This document shows, piece after piece, positions 1 through 8,929 of a stretch of 33,732 nt of DNA. Numbering within the stretch: position 1 is the first letter of the stretch; each line of letters opens with the position of its first letter. A model generated the notes under the pieces. The model had not been told where the DNA came from, searched no databases, and saw only the letters and a program-made list of their open reading frames with translations. A program made the position numbers and the translations under genes. The DNA is from a virus: the IMG/VR virus record IMGVR_UViG_3300035698_013211, positions 1-33,732 of that record; one strand, written 5' to 3'.

Positions 1-2604
1 GAGTCTCAGATCATACACCCTCACCAGCGCTGTTTTGCCTGGGAAAAAATGGTGATTATAGCCGGAATAGCCGATCCGTACGTCCTCTGCTGTGTTTGCC
101 AGTGCTTCGCTATAGGTCGTTCCCGAATCCCCCACCTCGGAGCCATTCACATAAACCTTAAAGGTTTTGCCATAACACCACGTCATTACCACGTGATTCC
201 AGGCTCCCAGCGTTAGGGCGTTCGAACATGATTTAGTTCGTCGCCCTGATGCGCTGAATACTAGATTAGCCATCAGTGTCGGAGCGGGATTATTGAGATC
301 AGCGTGTCCAGAATACCAATAGAACGCCCACTGGCTGTCATATCGACCCTTAGCCGCTATAGCCCTCAGCGATCCTACGCTCTGAGGGAGTGTTGTGTCT
401 GGACATATCCACGCCTCAACGGTGATATTATGCAGACAGTCAAGGGAGCTATCATCACTCACTGTTAAATATTGAGTCGTTCCGTTTAGGTGAAGAGATT
501 TATATAGTTCTATGGATTCCCGATCATCACCTATCCTGTATAGCGCCTTATTAGCCAGCGTTTCTACGTCTGATAGGTTCTTAACGTAGATCACATCATC
601 AGAACTGGGAACCGCTTTATTTGTAAGGTTTAGCCGTGTATCATAGTTTTTATTTAGATCACAGCTTATATAATAACTCCTGAGTGTCAGCGCTCCAGAA
701 CTAGACTTGATCGCCCTGCTTCTGATTAGCACCCGAACCTCACCGTTAGTCGTGTCTACAAATTGCCTAGCCTGATCCGGATCGGTGACAGAGAATTTAA
801 CCGTTTCCTGATCCTCTGTGATTGCCTCACCCATCCTGATCCATCTGGTTCCATCCCATAGAAACACCCTAAAGCCGTGGTTTCCCGTGTCGCCTGAGTC
901 TATACAAGCGCCCTTGTAAACCAGATCAAAAGCCTTAACCTCTGATATGGCGCTTATATCAGAACTGGACACCGAAAATATAAACTTGTGGTAAACATAC
1001 TCCTTGACATTGCTAGCGCTGGTTTCTGCATAGTTTGTATCATCACCATCTACGGCTTGATAGTTTCCAGTTGTAAATTCATTAGTCTCAAAGTCGTTCC
1101 GGTTCGCCTGTGTGCTGGTGCTAGCATCATAGCGAGCTAGATCGGTGGAGCTGGGATTAGTGATCCCCGTAAAATCATAGTTTACCTCAGTATATAGCCG
1201 CCCAGAATCCACATTAGCCGGAACATACTGAGTGTCAAACAGCAAGGGATCATCAGATAGCGCCGCCTGGAGTAGCCGCTCCCACTGGCTGTGAGTGAGG
1301 TTCTCAAATTGTAAAGTCGGGTTATAATAGCGTCCCACCCTGTCCACCACCATAGAACCATCAGCCGTTCTGTTAGAATTGCTCACCTCTTTCCACGCCA
1401 CCGAAAGATTAGGCTCTCTGGCTATGGCGTTTCCCTCTACTACTATATCATCTATGTAAAATGCCACAGATTTCCAGTCGCCACTTGCTCTGAGGTATAG
1501 CCGGATCGTGGTGCATCCAGCCGGTGTGGTCACTTTGGTGTTAAAATTGCTCCACTCAGTGTTCATAAGCGTTCCGGTGGATATGTTAGCCCCGTTGGTC
1601 TGATCATATATAACATAGGTGATCTGCTGTGGAGCCTCGCATTTATAGGCGAACTCCACCCAGTAGTCAGTTTCCGGTTCTATATCCTCTATGTCTCTAT
1701 AGACCCCAGCCGCTGTAAAATCTACCCACCTGGAATGATCGCCAAAACTGGTAGTATCACCGCCGGATAGCGTGAAATCATAGGTTCCGTCTACAGTCTC
1801 GGTTAAATCTGTGTCGGTGTCGCCATCATCCAGTTTCCACAAACCTTTCCATGATGCCCCCGCCGGTGTCCACGAACTAGCCGTGTTATCTGCCGGATTA
1901 GCCGCCATAAATGCCACCTGTCCGGCTGTTGGCATGGTTCCCCCGACTTGGAGCCTCACGTTTCGCACACAGCCTCTAAATGGCATGCCACCGTCAGACT
2001 CAGCGCCGATAGTGAGGATTTCTGCGTTATTTTCAGCCCCCACAGCCAACAGCGCCGCCTCTCCGTTGGTGGTTCCATTATCTTCCACGCCGTCTATATA
2101 AGCGGCGCATCCAGCAAAACTGTTTCTATCGAAAAAGAACGCCACATGATGCCATGTATCATCATTAATAGCAGAACCGCCCGACTGATAAAAGGCATTT
2201 AGACTGGCATCCACTATGTACGCCCGGGGGGTGCCTGAGTTGATTATATAAGCACCCCACCCCTCAGCACCGCTGATACTGGTTGTTTTTGCTATCACTA
2301 CAGCGTGCAAGGGAGTATCTGGCTTTTTGATCTCGAAAGCCACAAACAGATCGCCAGACCCTAAGTCCATCCTGTCAGCGGCTTGTTTATACTGAGCCAC
2401 TTCGTCTAGCTTGCCATAAGTGCTGGTCAACGTGGGATCGCTTACCACCACCTTTAGACATGATTCATGATCGGGATCGTCCGTGTCTCTGGTGGTGGTG
2501 ACAGTGGCTCCAGCTTCTGGGTTCCACTCTGTCACCTCGTAATCATAGTCAAAAGAACAGCGATAGCCACCACCGCTGTTCTGGAGAAAAAAGCGTGTAC
2601 TCAT
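1..2604 (-). CDS. LamG/carbohydrate-binding tail protein (partial, runs off left edge)
   Basis: I translated this frame directly: it is open for exactly 868 codons from ATG at 2604 to base 1, so the C-terminus is missing. The start has AGGTG 5 nt upstream and lies 11 nt after the tape measure stop. Three parts are recognisable. A LamG/concanavalin-like jellyroll spans about residues 60-215 (DTWHHVAFFFD near 150, AAYIDG after it). A carbohydrate-binding-module-like jellyroll spans about 285-390, ending AFYIDDIVVEG. A second LamG spans about 705-868 (WNHVVMTWCYGKTFKVYVNG near 800, then ALVRVYD). Such domains bind glycans and are common in phage tail-tip or fibre proteins. The position just after the tape measure is where distal tail and host-recognition proteins are usually encoded. 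The role in host-surface binding is inferred; no enzymatic motif is visible. Confidence 0.8.
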   Translation of the reverse strand, partial: MSTRFFLQNSGGGYRCSFDYDYEVTEWNPEAGATVTTTRDTDDPDHESCLKVVVSDPTLTSTYGKLDEVAQYKQAADRMDLGSGDLFVAFEIKKPDTPLHAVVIAKTTSISGAEGWGAYIINSGTPRAYIVDASLNAFYQSGGSAINDDTWHHVAFFFDRNSFAGCAAYIDGVEDNGTTNGEAALLAVGAENNAEILTIGAESDGGMPFRGCVRNVRLQVGGTMPTAGQVAFMAANPADNTASSWTPAGASWKGLWKLDDGDTDTDLTETVDGTYDFTLSGGDTTSFGDHSRWVDFTAAGVYRDIEDIEPETDYWVEFAYKCEAPQQITYVIYDQTNGANISTGTLMNTEWSNFNTKVTTPAGCTTIRLYLRASGDWKSVAFYIDDIVVEGNAIAREPNLSVAWKEVSNSNRTADGSMVVDRVGRYYNPTLQFENLTHSQWERLLQAALSDDPLLFDTQYVPANVDSGRLYTEVNYDFTGITNPSSTDLARYDASTSTQANRNDFETNEFTTGNYQAVDGDDTNYAETSASNVKEYVYHKFIFSVSSSDISAISEVKAFDLVYKGACIDSGDTGNHGFRVFLWDGTRWIRMGEAITEDQETVKFSVTDPDQARQFVDTTNGEVRVLIRSRAIKSSSGALTLRSYYISCDLNKNYDTRLNLTNKAVPSSDDVIYVKNLSDVETLANKALYRIGDDRESIELYKSLHLNGTTQYLTVSDDSSLDCLHNITVEAWICPDTTLPQSVGSLRAIAAKGRYDSQWAFYWYSGHADLNNPAPTLMANLVFSASGRRTKSCSNALTLGAWNHVVMTWCYGKTFKVYVNGSEVGDSGTTYSEALANTAEDVRIGYSGYNHHFFPGKTALVRVYDLRL

Positions 2605-2614
2605 ATTTCACCTT

Positions 2615-5600
2615 TTAGGTATAGCCCATCAGTTTAGCTTGCCTGAATATTTCCTCTATAAATGAATTGAAATTCCCGTTGCCCTGAACATTCAAAGCGA
2701 TCGGGCGTTCCTGCTGGTTCTGGATCGCTGTAAGTAGCTGGCTTAATTGAGCTTCTGTGGCGCTGTTGTTTGGAACTAGTGCTGTTTGCCCACCCATGCC
2801 CATATCATAAGTCCCCCCGTTGCCAAACCATTTATCATATTCCCCTCGGCTCTGAGTGTTTAACATAGAGGTTAATCTACCAAATTTCAACCCAGTCGGA
2901 GTGTGTGTCTCCTGTTTCCAGTTTTGCCCTAGCCCGTGAGCGTCAAAAAACTCATTCCAGTCTGGTTCCCACCGTCCATAATTACTATGCCCATATTCCC
3001 CAAGAGCGCCCGATCTAAGCGTGTCGGGATTTAGTTGTGTTACGTCTGCTCCTGGCAGTAATCGTAGATTCTGATCCGCTCCGAATTCATGAGAAATCCA
3101 GCCATACTCTCCGTTTTTTGTAACCTCTGGTGCGTAATCCTGAAAGAACGTTCTCGGATCGCTCCCTGTTTTGCTATACGAATTCATAACGTCCTGTATC
3201 ATGCTAGCGTTAAACCACTCTAGAGCGGTATTTCCCACCCCCACAGCGTCAGTAAACCCCACAATAGCCTGAGTTGCCAACCACATCATCTCTGTTGTGG
3301 TGGGCATCCGATCATTTACTTCGTCCAGTCCAGTGGTGAGGGAATGTCCAGCAAGTGCGTCATATAGGAAATTCGTGGCTGACGTAGCTTTGTCCTGAGT
3401 AGTTACCATCTTAACCATCATGGAATTCATCAACTCAGTTTTTTTTGCCACGCCCATCTGTCCACCGCTGATCAAATCCAACAGGTTGCCGTAAGCCTTT
3501 AGGTCATCTATATCTACACTGGTTAAGCCTAGCCGTGTGGCTGATTGCATCTGCTGATCATAGCGCTGGTTTACTGCCCGGGTTCCTGCTTTATCAAAAA
3601 CCTTATTTGACAGAGAGTTAGCCGATCCATATAATCCCTGTTTGGTTCCCGTAGGATTTATGAAACTTTGCCACATGGATTCCATAGTGGTGTTTCTCTG
3701 GCTGGTAGCTGTTTTGTAGTTTGATGCCGGTTCCTTACGGTTCGTGATACTTTGCGTCCAGTCGTAGCCCTTGTCACTCCTGTTGGTATTTGATAAATTA
3801 GTGCCAAACAGCTTATCTATTCCCAGCATCGCTGGTTCCTTGAACGCTTTATAATAGATAGCCGCCGCCACTATGGGAGCCGCTATTCCCGCCGCCGTGC
3901 TTGCTATCGCTCCCCAGTTTGCACCGCCCACCGCTCCAGCCGCTGAACTAGCCCCAGCCTTAGCCTTGCCACCGATTGATCTTAGTGTTCCCCAGATTCC
4001 AGCACCGCCACCCGCTCCAGCGCCGGTCCCCAGAATAGAACCCATCCCAGAGCCGCCACCGGAACCACCTGAGCCTAGCAAGGTTCCCAGCACCGATCCG
4101 CCACCGGAACCACCTGAGCCGCCACCCAGCAAGTCGTTTATTTTGTGAATGATTCCACTCACATCATTCCAGAGCGTGCTAAGGTTATGGAGTAGTGTGG
4201 CTTGTTTATCTATCCATGTTGCCATGTTACTGAGCCATGTATCGTGGAAATCATCCTCATCACCCAGTATATCGTTAAACAGCCCCCTGATCCCGTAATA
4301 TGTCTCAGAAAGCGTGTTGATCCCATCCGCTGTGTTATCCACATAGCCTAGCCAGTGATCTGCCTGGAGTTGTCGGAGTTCTTTATTTCGCCATTCTTCT
4401 AGGGCGATCAGGTCGCCGCCAAATTCCTCAGCAAAAGCATACTGTTCCGCATATTCCATATTGAGTAGTGTCGTTTGGGCATCAAGGCTGTTTAACTCGC
4501 TAGCATGAAAGCGGAGCGTGTTTTCATACATGCGTTTGTCAATCTTTTCTTTCTTATCAGCCCTTTTGTTCTGTCCTTTTTCCCATTTTCCGAAAAATGT
4601 CTCTGTAGCGTCTATTTCCGCTTGCTGTTGCTCTGCGTGCTGTTGCATGGCTTTCTCGGTGCGCTGTTGATCTTTCTCATGCAATGCGTTAATTCGTATG
4701 GTGAAATCTTCCTCTACTTTATACATGGCTTGCCGCTCAGTATATACCCATTCCGCAAGGAAGTTTTTAGCATCCTCTAGCTCTTGGCGTTCCAATTCTC
4801 TGAAAGCCTCGCCACGTTTTTTGATTTCGGCTTCCTCTTTGGCAAAACTTTTTTGATAATCATGCAAATGGCTTTCCAACTCTGTGTTGCGTACAAAGCC
4901 TCTAGCCTTGCTACCAGCCTCGGTAATCTCTGTCTGTTTATCCTGCGAATCCTTAACGGTTGCCTGTACTTTCACTTCCGAGGTTTCAATGGTTTTCGCT
5001 ATCTGCTCAGTGGTGTTCTGTATAGCCCCTGTAGCTTTCTGGAGCGCTTCTCCAGGAGCCGTTGCCATATCCGCTATAGTGGTAGTTATATCCGCTAGAG
5101 CGGCTTCTGTGATAACTTTTTGCCTAGCAACGAAAACATCATAACGCTCATTCTGATCCTCAGCAAATCGCTGATTTCGGGCGTTGATCTTTTCGTCCAG
5201 TTCGGGATCATCCCATTTATATATTCGCTGGAGCCAGTTTGTTGCCTCAAGCGCCGCCGTTCTCCACCCCTCTGTCCATTCTTGCCAGTACCATTCCCAT
5301 GCGGGTAGAGCCGATGCCCTTAATATCTCTCCAGTTCCGCTAGCGAATTTCCCCACCAGCGTTAAACCCGTTTGGGCTAAATCGCCTATAAGGGCGATCA
5401 CCACATTCCTGTGATCTTGCCAGAGTCCAGTTAAGCCGCCGCCGGTGCTGATCAGTTTGCTGGTGGAATCCACAAACTGTTTGATAGAATCCAGCGCCGA
5501 TCCAGCCGCTTCCTGTAGCCCCTCGCCTATGGAAAGTTTTAACTCAGTGAAAGAGTTTTTTAGAACATTCCACTTATTAACCAGCGTGTTTTCCAGCTTC

Positions 5601-6607
5601 TTATAAGCCTCACCAGCCGCTCCAGCGGAATCTCCCACCTCGCCCACTACTCGCTTAAACTGATCGAGGTTTTCTGTCATGGTTATGATCGCCCTAGCCG
5701 CCCGTTTATCAAATCCTAGTTCGTCAAAAATCTTTACTTTGGCGGCGTCAGTCATGCCCACAATGACACCGGCTAGCTGTTCCATGACGCTCACTAGCCC
5801 TACATACTGCCCTTCTTCACCAAATACCTTAACGCCTATGTTTTCCAGTTCGTCTGATTTTTCGCCCAGGGCGTCTAACGCTCTAGCCAGTGATACACTA
5901 GCCATGTCAGCGCTGAAAGCGTTTTGTGTGAGAAATGCTATCGATCCATAAACTTCCTGGATAGAGCTACCCATCTTATTTGCCGAAGGCAAAACTTGAC
6001 CCATAGAACCTGCTAGCTCCGAAAACGTCACTTTTCCGGATCGGACTGTAGCAAAAGCCGTGTCAAAAACCTTGTCAACATCCGCAAACTCCAACCCCAG
6101 AGCGTTAATGGTTCCCGTGGCTAAATTAGCCGCCGTTTTTACATCTGAAACACCAGCCACAGCCGCCTTGCCCGAACTCTCCAAAGTATACAAGGATTCC
6201 GAAAGCGGAACGCTAGCCGATAGCACATCATACAAAGCCTCGCTTAATATGCTGGTGTTGTGTGGCATATCAAGCGCCATCTGTCTCACTCCAGCGGATA
6301 GCGCCTGAGTGTTCCGTTCTACGTCAGTTCGGATCATGGTGGAAACGTTAGCCATCTCATGCCCAAATTTTCCGTATTCCTTCACGCCCTGAACGCTTAT
6401 GGTGGTTATAGCCGCCGCCGCCGCCACCACTCCTGCTGTCAGCCCCAGTAGAGCGATCCCCACGGGCTTTAAGATAGCTGGAGCGGCTAAAGCAAAAGAC
6501 TTAAGCCCACCAGTGGCTTTATTTATCCCCCCAGTGAATCCAGCGTGATCGGCGTCCAGCTTGACCCTCGCTGCTCCCAGATCGGCGGCGTCTATTCCAC
6601 TAAACAT
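2615..6607 (-). CDS. Tail tape measure protein (TP901 family)
   Basis: This protein of about 1330 residues sets tail length and is threaded through the tail tube. The N-terminal third matches the TP901/PhageMin_Tail core: residues about 70-330 contain segments such as MANVSTMIR, GKVTFSELAGSMGQVLPSA and the run around SADMASVSLARALDAL. A hydrophobic stretch lies near residues 45-75. Long charged helical segments follow (about 560-760), then a Gly/Ser-rich linker (about 810-880) and a second hydrophobic stretch (near 905-925), as expected for a protein that may insert into membrane during DNA ejection. I prefer ATG at 6607, with GTGAGG 6 nt upstream, over the in-frame GTG at 6619. It directly follows the tail chaperone reading frames, the standard siphovirus order. 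Confidence 0.92.
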   Translation of the reverse strand: MFSGIDAADLGAARVKLDADHAGFTGGINKATGGLKSFALAAPAILKPVGIALLGLTAGVVAAAAAITTISVQGVKEYGKFGHEMANVSTMIRTDVERNTQALSAGVRQMALDMPHNTSILSEALYDVLSASVPLSESLYTLESSGKAAVAGVSDVKTAANLATGTINALGLEFADVDKVFDTAFATVRSGKVTFSELAGSMGQVLPSANKMGSSIQEVYGSIAFLTQNAFSADMASVSLARALDALGEKSDELENIGVKVFGEEGQYVGLVSVMEQLAGVIVGMTDAAKVKIFDELGFDKRAARAIITMTENLDQFKRVVGEVGDSAGAAGEAYKKLENTLVNKWNVLKNSFTELKLSIGEGLQEAAGSALDSIKQFVDSTSKLISTGGGLTGLWQDHRNVVIALIGDLAQTGLTLVGKFASGTGEILRASALPAWEWYWQEWTEGWRTAALEATNWLQRIYKWDDPELDEKINARNQRFAEDQNERYDVFVARQKVITEAALADITTTIADMATAPGEALQKATGAIQNTTEQIAKTIETSEVKVQATVKDSQDKQTEITEAGSKARGFVRNTELESHLHDYQKSFAKEEAEIKKRGEAFRELERQELEDAKNFLAEWVYTERQAMYKVEEDFTIRINALHEKDQQRTEKAMQQHAEQQQAEIDATETFFGKWEKGQNKRADKKEKIDKRMYENTLRFHASELNSLDAQTTLLNMEYAEQYAFAEEFGGDLIALEEWRNKELRQLQADHWLGYVDNTADGINTLSETYYGIRGLFNDILGDEDDFHDTWLSNMATWIDKQATLLHNLSTLWNDVSGIIHKINDLLGGGSGGSGGGSVLGTLLGSGGSGGGSGMGSILGTGAGAGGGAGIWGTLRSIGGKAKAGASSAAGAVGGANWGAIASTAAGIAAPIVAAAIYYKAFKEPAMLGIDKLFGTNLSNTNRSDKGYDWTQSITNRKEPASNYKTATSQRNTTMESMWQSFINPTGTKQGLYGSANSLSNKVFDKAGTRAVNQRYDQQMQSATRLGLTSVDIDDLKAYGNLLDLISGGQMGVAKKTELMNSMMVKMVTTQDKATSATNFLYDALAGHSLTTGLDEVNDRMPTTTEMMWLATQAIVGFTDAVGVGNTALEWFNASMIQDVMNSYSKTGSDPRTFFQDYAPEVTKNGEYGWISHEFGADQNLRLLPGADVTQLNPDTLRSGALGEYGHSNYGRWEPDWNEFFDAHGLGQNWKQETHTPTGLKFGRLTSMLNTQSRGEYDKWFGNGGTYDMGMGGQTALVPNNSATEAQLSQLLTAIQNQQERPIALNVQGNGNFNSFIEEIFRQAKLMGYT

Positions 6608-6621
6608 ATTAAACCTCACTT

Positions 6622-6927
6622 TCAGGGCTTAAGCCCGTTAATAAACAAGGCATACTTGCCCAGATCACCCATTCCGATCCGTGTATGATCAACTGAGTGG
6701 AGTTTATCTATTGATTCTGTCCAGTTTTCTGTCTTGTGTTTTTGTTGTGTTTGGTGTGAGCGCTCGTCTGGAGCGCTGTTTCCGTAGATTTTCGCTATAC
6801 TTTCATATAGGCTATAGATCACATTGATCGGCTTTTTGGCTACCACCGCGGGATCAATGTGGAACTCCCTGGCAATTAGCAAGCATATATTAGCCAGAGC
6901 CTCTATTTGCTCTCTGGCTGTTTGTCG
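6622..6927 (-). CDS. Tail assembly chaperone extension (GT-type), reached by -1 frameshift
   Basis: This frame lacks a convincing start of its own; the first candidate is TTG at 6882 without a proper ribosome site. It stays open upstream to the slippery sequence at 6927-6936 in the preceding gene. Reading from 6927 gives about 101 residues beginning RQTAREQIEALANICLLIAR, then a helical region and a polar Gln/Lys/His-rich stretch, ending INGLKP. In lambda and many siphoviruses the gene before the tape measure makes a short protein (G) and a frameshifted longer one (GT) that recruits tail tube subunits to the tape measure. Position, size and signal all fit that arrangement. Domain family was not recognised by sequence alone. 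Confidence 0.72.
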   Translation of the reverse strand, partial: RQTAREQIEALANICLLIAREFHIDPAVVAKKPINVIYSLYESIAKIYGNSAPDERSHQTQQKHKTENWTESIDKLHSVDHTRIGMGDLGKYALFINGLKP

Positions 6928-6936
6928 TTTTTTCCC
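6892..6936 (-). promoter_or_regulatory. Programmed -1 ribosomal frameshift signal
   Basis: On the minus strand the coding frame reads GAG GGA AAA AAC. It contains two overlapping canonical slippery heptamers in the correct phase, G GGA AAA (6936-6930) and A AAA AAC (6933-6927). Seven bases later (6919) a perfect 8-bp stem begins, AGCCAGAG pairing with CTCTGGCT (6899-6892) around a 12-nt loop that includes the zero-frame stop. Spacing of 5-9 nt between slip site and structure is typical of efficient -1 frameshift signals. Confidence 0.8.
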
Positions 6937-7292
6937 TCAGCCGGTTCCTCTGGTTCCTGATCGTCTGGTTCCGGTGGATTAAACAGCTTTTCTATTTCCT
7001 CTCTGTTTTTGCTGGAGTAGAAATATAAAACCTCTTTCATAGCTTGCCCTATATTCTCAGGCTTTACCATCCGCTTAACCCCTTCCACGGTGATCGCCGG
7101 ATCGTCTCTTTTCATTCTGACATAGATCATGGGGATCGCCTTGCTATATATAAAAGTACCATCTGGGCGAATAGCACACCCTGGGATCGCATCCGATCCT
7201 TCGTCCAGCAACAGTTCCACCTCACCGAATTCCCCGCTGTGTGCCTTATCATCTATTATCGCTTCAGCCATTTCCGTGATAAAATTACTCAT
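6903..7292 (-). CDS. Tail assembly chaperone (G-type), zero-frame product
   Basis: A 129-residue acidic protein. ATG at 7292 is preceded by AGGGAG at good spacing. The N-terminal 95 residues look globular (SNFITEMAEAIIDD..., then IYVRMKRDDPAITVEGVKRMV) and resemble tail assembly chaperones in size and position between the tail tube and tape measure genes. The C-terminal 30 residues are low-complexity Pro/Glu (PPEPDDQEPEEPAEG). The slippery sequence lies 7 codons before the stop, so a minority of ribosomes should continue into the 6622-6927 frame. The chaperone role is inferred from position and the frameshift signal. Confidence 0.68.
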   Translation of the reverse strand: MSNFITEMAEAIIDDKAHSGEFGEVELLLDEGSDAIPGCAIRPDGTFIYSKAIPMIYVRMKRDDPAITVEGVKRMVKPENIGQAMKEVLYFYSSKNREEIEKLFNPPEPDDQEPEEPAEGKNDKQPESK

Positions 7293-7307
7293 ATTTCTCC
7301 CTTGTTG

Positions 7308-7718
7308 TTATAACTTCCTAAACTCTAGCCCGTGGGCTATTTTCATATTCTTAAATAATTTCCCGATCTCGTTTCTTTTTTCCATCAGCGCTGGGTATAA
7401 AAATGCGTATGCTTGCCCGTTCCCTAGCTCCACGAAAAGCGCATACATCATGCCAGCGTAGACATAGCCCACCACAGCATTATTGTCCTTGTCTCTGAAA
7501 ACCTTATGCTTAATGCTGTTCTGTAGATTATGTGTTCGGCTGGTAAAACCTTTTCCGTGAGCCGCCCGATTTTCGCTATATTCCTCTTTAATGAAATCCA
7601 CTAACATTCTACAGATATAATCCATCTGAGCCGCTAGTCGATCAAGCTGTTTGGAGTGGAACCGCTCCAGGTTTCTTACGATTGCATTAACACCGATCAC
7701 TTTACAACTAAAATGCAC
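7308..7718 (-). CDS. HK97 gp10-like tail/neck protein
   Basis: A 136-residue protein. The start is GTG at 7718 with AAGGGGG 6 nt upstream. The segment YALFVELGNGQAYAFLYPALMEKRNEI (about residues 91-118) matches the conserved C-terminal signature of the HK97-gp10-like family (aromatic/acidic-Gly followed by PFLxPAL), whose members act at the head-tail interface as tail completion proteins. Its place is unusual: it lies after the tail tube gene and its terminator rather than between head closure and tail completion genes. Any further role is not visible. Confidence 0.65.
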   Translation of the reverse strand: MHFSCKVIGVNAIVRNLERFHSKQLDRLAAQMDYICRMLVDFIKEEYSENRAAHGKGFTSRTHNLQNSIKHKVFRDKDNNAVVGYVYAGMMYALFVELGNGQAYAFLYPALMEKRNEIGKLFKNMKIAHGLEFRKL

Positions 7719-7749
7719 ACTTAACCCCCTTCGTCACCTCTCAGAAATA

Positions 7750-7780
7750 CAAAAGGGCTAGCACGTCGCTAGCCCTTTTG
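7750..7780 (-). terminator. Strong terminator after the tail tube gene
   Basis: A perfect 13-bp inverted repeat (CAAAAGGGCTAGC with GCTAGCCCTTTTG) around a 5-nt loop, ending in a T-run on either strand. It lies 15 nt after the putative tail tube gene in the direction of transcription and probably trims or attenuates mRNA so that tube protein is made in excess. Confidence 0.8.
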
Positions 7781-7794
7781 TCTGATCTTTGGTT

Positions 7795-8322
7795 CTAATC
7801 CTCTATCAGAACCCTGAGAAATTGTCCGCTAGAATCCCCGTAACAGTCAATAGTCAAATCCAAAACAGTGCTATCTGTCTTGACATAGGTTAGGTTAGGG
7901 AGTCCTGGCATAGCTCCAGCCGCCACCCACAGTTGGTGGTTTTTGGAGTCTGTACTTTGTACCGTGTTTAACAGCCACTCCAGAGCCAGAATTTTGCTTA
8001 TGTCCGTTTCGTTAATGTCGTAGATCGTAGCCGTACCAGAGCCAGAGCCTAGCAATGTTCCGCTTGCGCTAGCCGTAAGCCCCATAGTAGTAGCTATCAT
8101 TTCCTCATTAAACGCTAGAGCAGACACTTGCAACTGAGCCGCCATTCCTACCACCGTGGGATTTCGTGGTACAATGTATTGACCCTCCCACGTCTGGATC
8201 GTTCTGGATAGGTTAAGACTAGCCCCGCCTCTGTAATCACCGATCTTATCAGCGCTTGTCGCTGTTACAGCGGCGCTTTTGGCATATATAGCGCCACTAA
8301 GCGCCACGTCACCTGCGTCCAT
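7795..8322 (-). CDS. Putative major tail (tube) protein
   Basis: A 175-residue protein with the size, beta-rich Ser/Thr/Gly/Ala composition and position (after tail completion, before chaperones) of a siphovirus tail tube protein. The N-terminus (MDAGDVALSGAIYAKS) and a later segment DISKILALEWLLNTVQST fit short tube proteins. The ATG at 8322 has GTGAGG about 10 nt upstream. A strong terminator-like hairpin follows at once, as is common for this abundantly made protein. No specific Pfam signature was recognised, so the call rests mainly on order and composition. Confidence 0.62.
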   Translation of the reverse strand: MDAGDVALSGAIYAKSAAVTATSADKIGDYRGGASLNLSRTIQTWEGQYIVPRNPTVVGMAAQLQVSALAFNEEMIATTMGLTASASGTLLGSGSGTATIYDINETDISKILALEWLLNTVQSTDSKNHQLWVAAGAMPGLPNLTYVKTDSTVLDLTIDCYGDSSGQFLRVLIED

Positions 8323-8334
8323 TTATATTAAGCC

Positions 8335-8763
8335 TCACTTTCTTTCCGCTATATAATAATAGCGGAGTGTTTGTGATCGGGTGTCTACAGGCTCATCTAT
8401 CTCACTAATTACCGGCGATAGATATGTTTCCTGCATTACGCCAACAGACACCGAACCGTTAGAAATGTTTGTTTCTTGCTCATGTAACAGGGCGCTGATC
8501 TGATAACAGATAGCGTCCAGCGCCGCCGCTGGTTGACTTGACGCCTGAGTGTAGACCTGGATCGTTAGATAGCCGCTCATAACGTTGGCAAAATTGCCAC
8601 CTCTGGAACCATCCAGATCGAGGGTTATACAAGGATAGCCCACCTCTTGTGGGCGTTGTGCTATGTGAATATTAGCCGCCGCCACTAGCGCTATCAGCGT
8701 TGCGTTTCCTGTCAGCCTCGTTCTCACAGCCGCTAGCGTTAGCCTCTTGATACTGCTTGCCAT
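8335..8763 (-). CDS. Tail completion protein (DUF3168-like)
   Basis: A 142-residue protein resembling DUF3168/SPP1 gp17-type proteins that cap the tail where it joins the head. Features include an N-terminal helix (AAVRTRLTGNATLIALV), the segment RPQEVGYPCITLDLDG with the typical Pro-x-Ile strand, a central YLTIQVYTQ strand followed by an Ala-rich helix, and the late EIDEPVDTRSQTLRYYYIAERK where the family has its Arg-rich final strands. ATG at 8763 has GAGG about 10 nt upstream. The first 92 bases overlap the previous gene in another frame. Confidence 0.7.
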   Translation of the reverse strand: MASSIKRLTLAAVRTRLTGNATLIALVAAANIHIAQRPQEVGYPCITLDLDGSRGGNFANVMSGYLTIQVYTQASSQPAAALDAICYQISALLHEQETNISNGSVSVGVMQETYLSPVISEIDEPVDTRSQTLRYYYIAERK

Positions 8764-8929
8764 CTTTCGGAGCCTCTATCGCCCTTTCCTGCTGTTGAAT
8801 TACCACCTCAGCATCCTGTAGCCTCTTTGTGAGGTTCTCATTCTGTGCCGTGAGGTTAAGTATATCCTGTCTCAGAGCCAACACACCAACGATCAGAGTG
8901 TTGGCTGTGCTTTCGGTCGTTCTGCTCAT
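8672..8929 (-). CDS. Small coiled-coil protein overlapping the tail completion gene
   Basis: An 85-residue protein. The ATG at 8927-8929 overlaps the stop of the preceding gene as ATGA, which indicates translational coupling. Residues about 17-50 form a predicted coiled coil (LRQDILNLTAQNENLTKRL, then EVVIQQQERAIEA) and the tail is polar and Gly-rich. The last 92 bases are read in a second frame by the DUF3168-like gene, so one of the two C-/N-terminal regions may be secondary. Function is unknown; a minor neck or scaffolding-type role is only a guess. The longer upstream extension of this frame (to 9028) lies inside the previous gene and was rejected. Confidence 0.5.
   Translation of the reverse strand: MSRTTESTANTLIVGVLALRQDILNLTAQNENLTKRLQDAEVVIQQQERAIEAPKDGKQYQEANASGCENEADRKRNADSASGGG

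Noticed and set aside
3873-4148. Pro-rich plus-strand frame of 91 codons
   Set aside because: It is the antisense shadow of the Gly/Ser linker in the tape measure gene and has no ribosome site or context.
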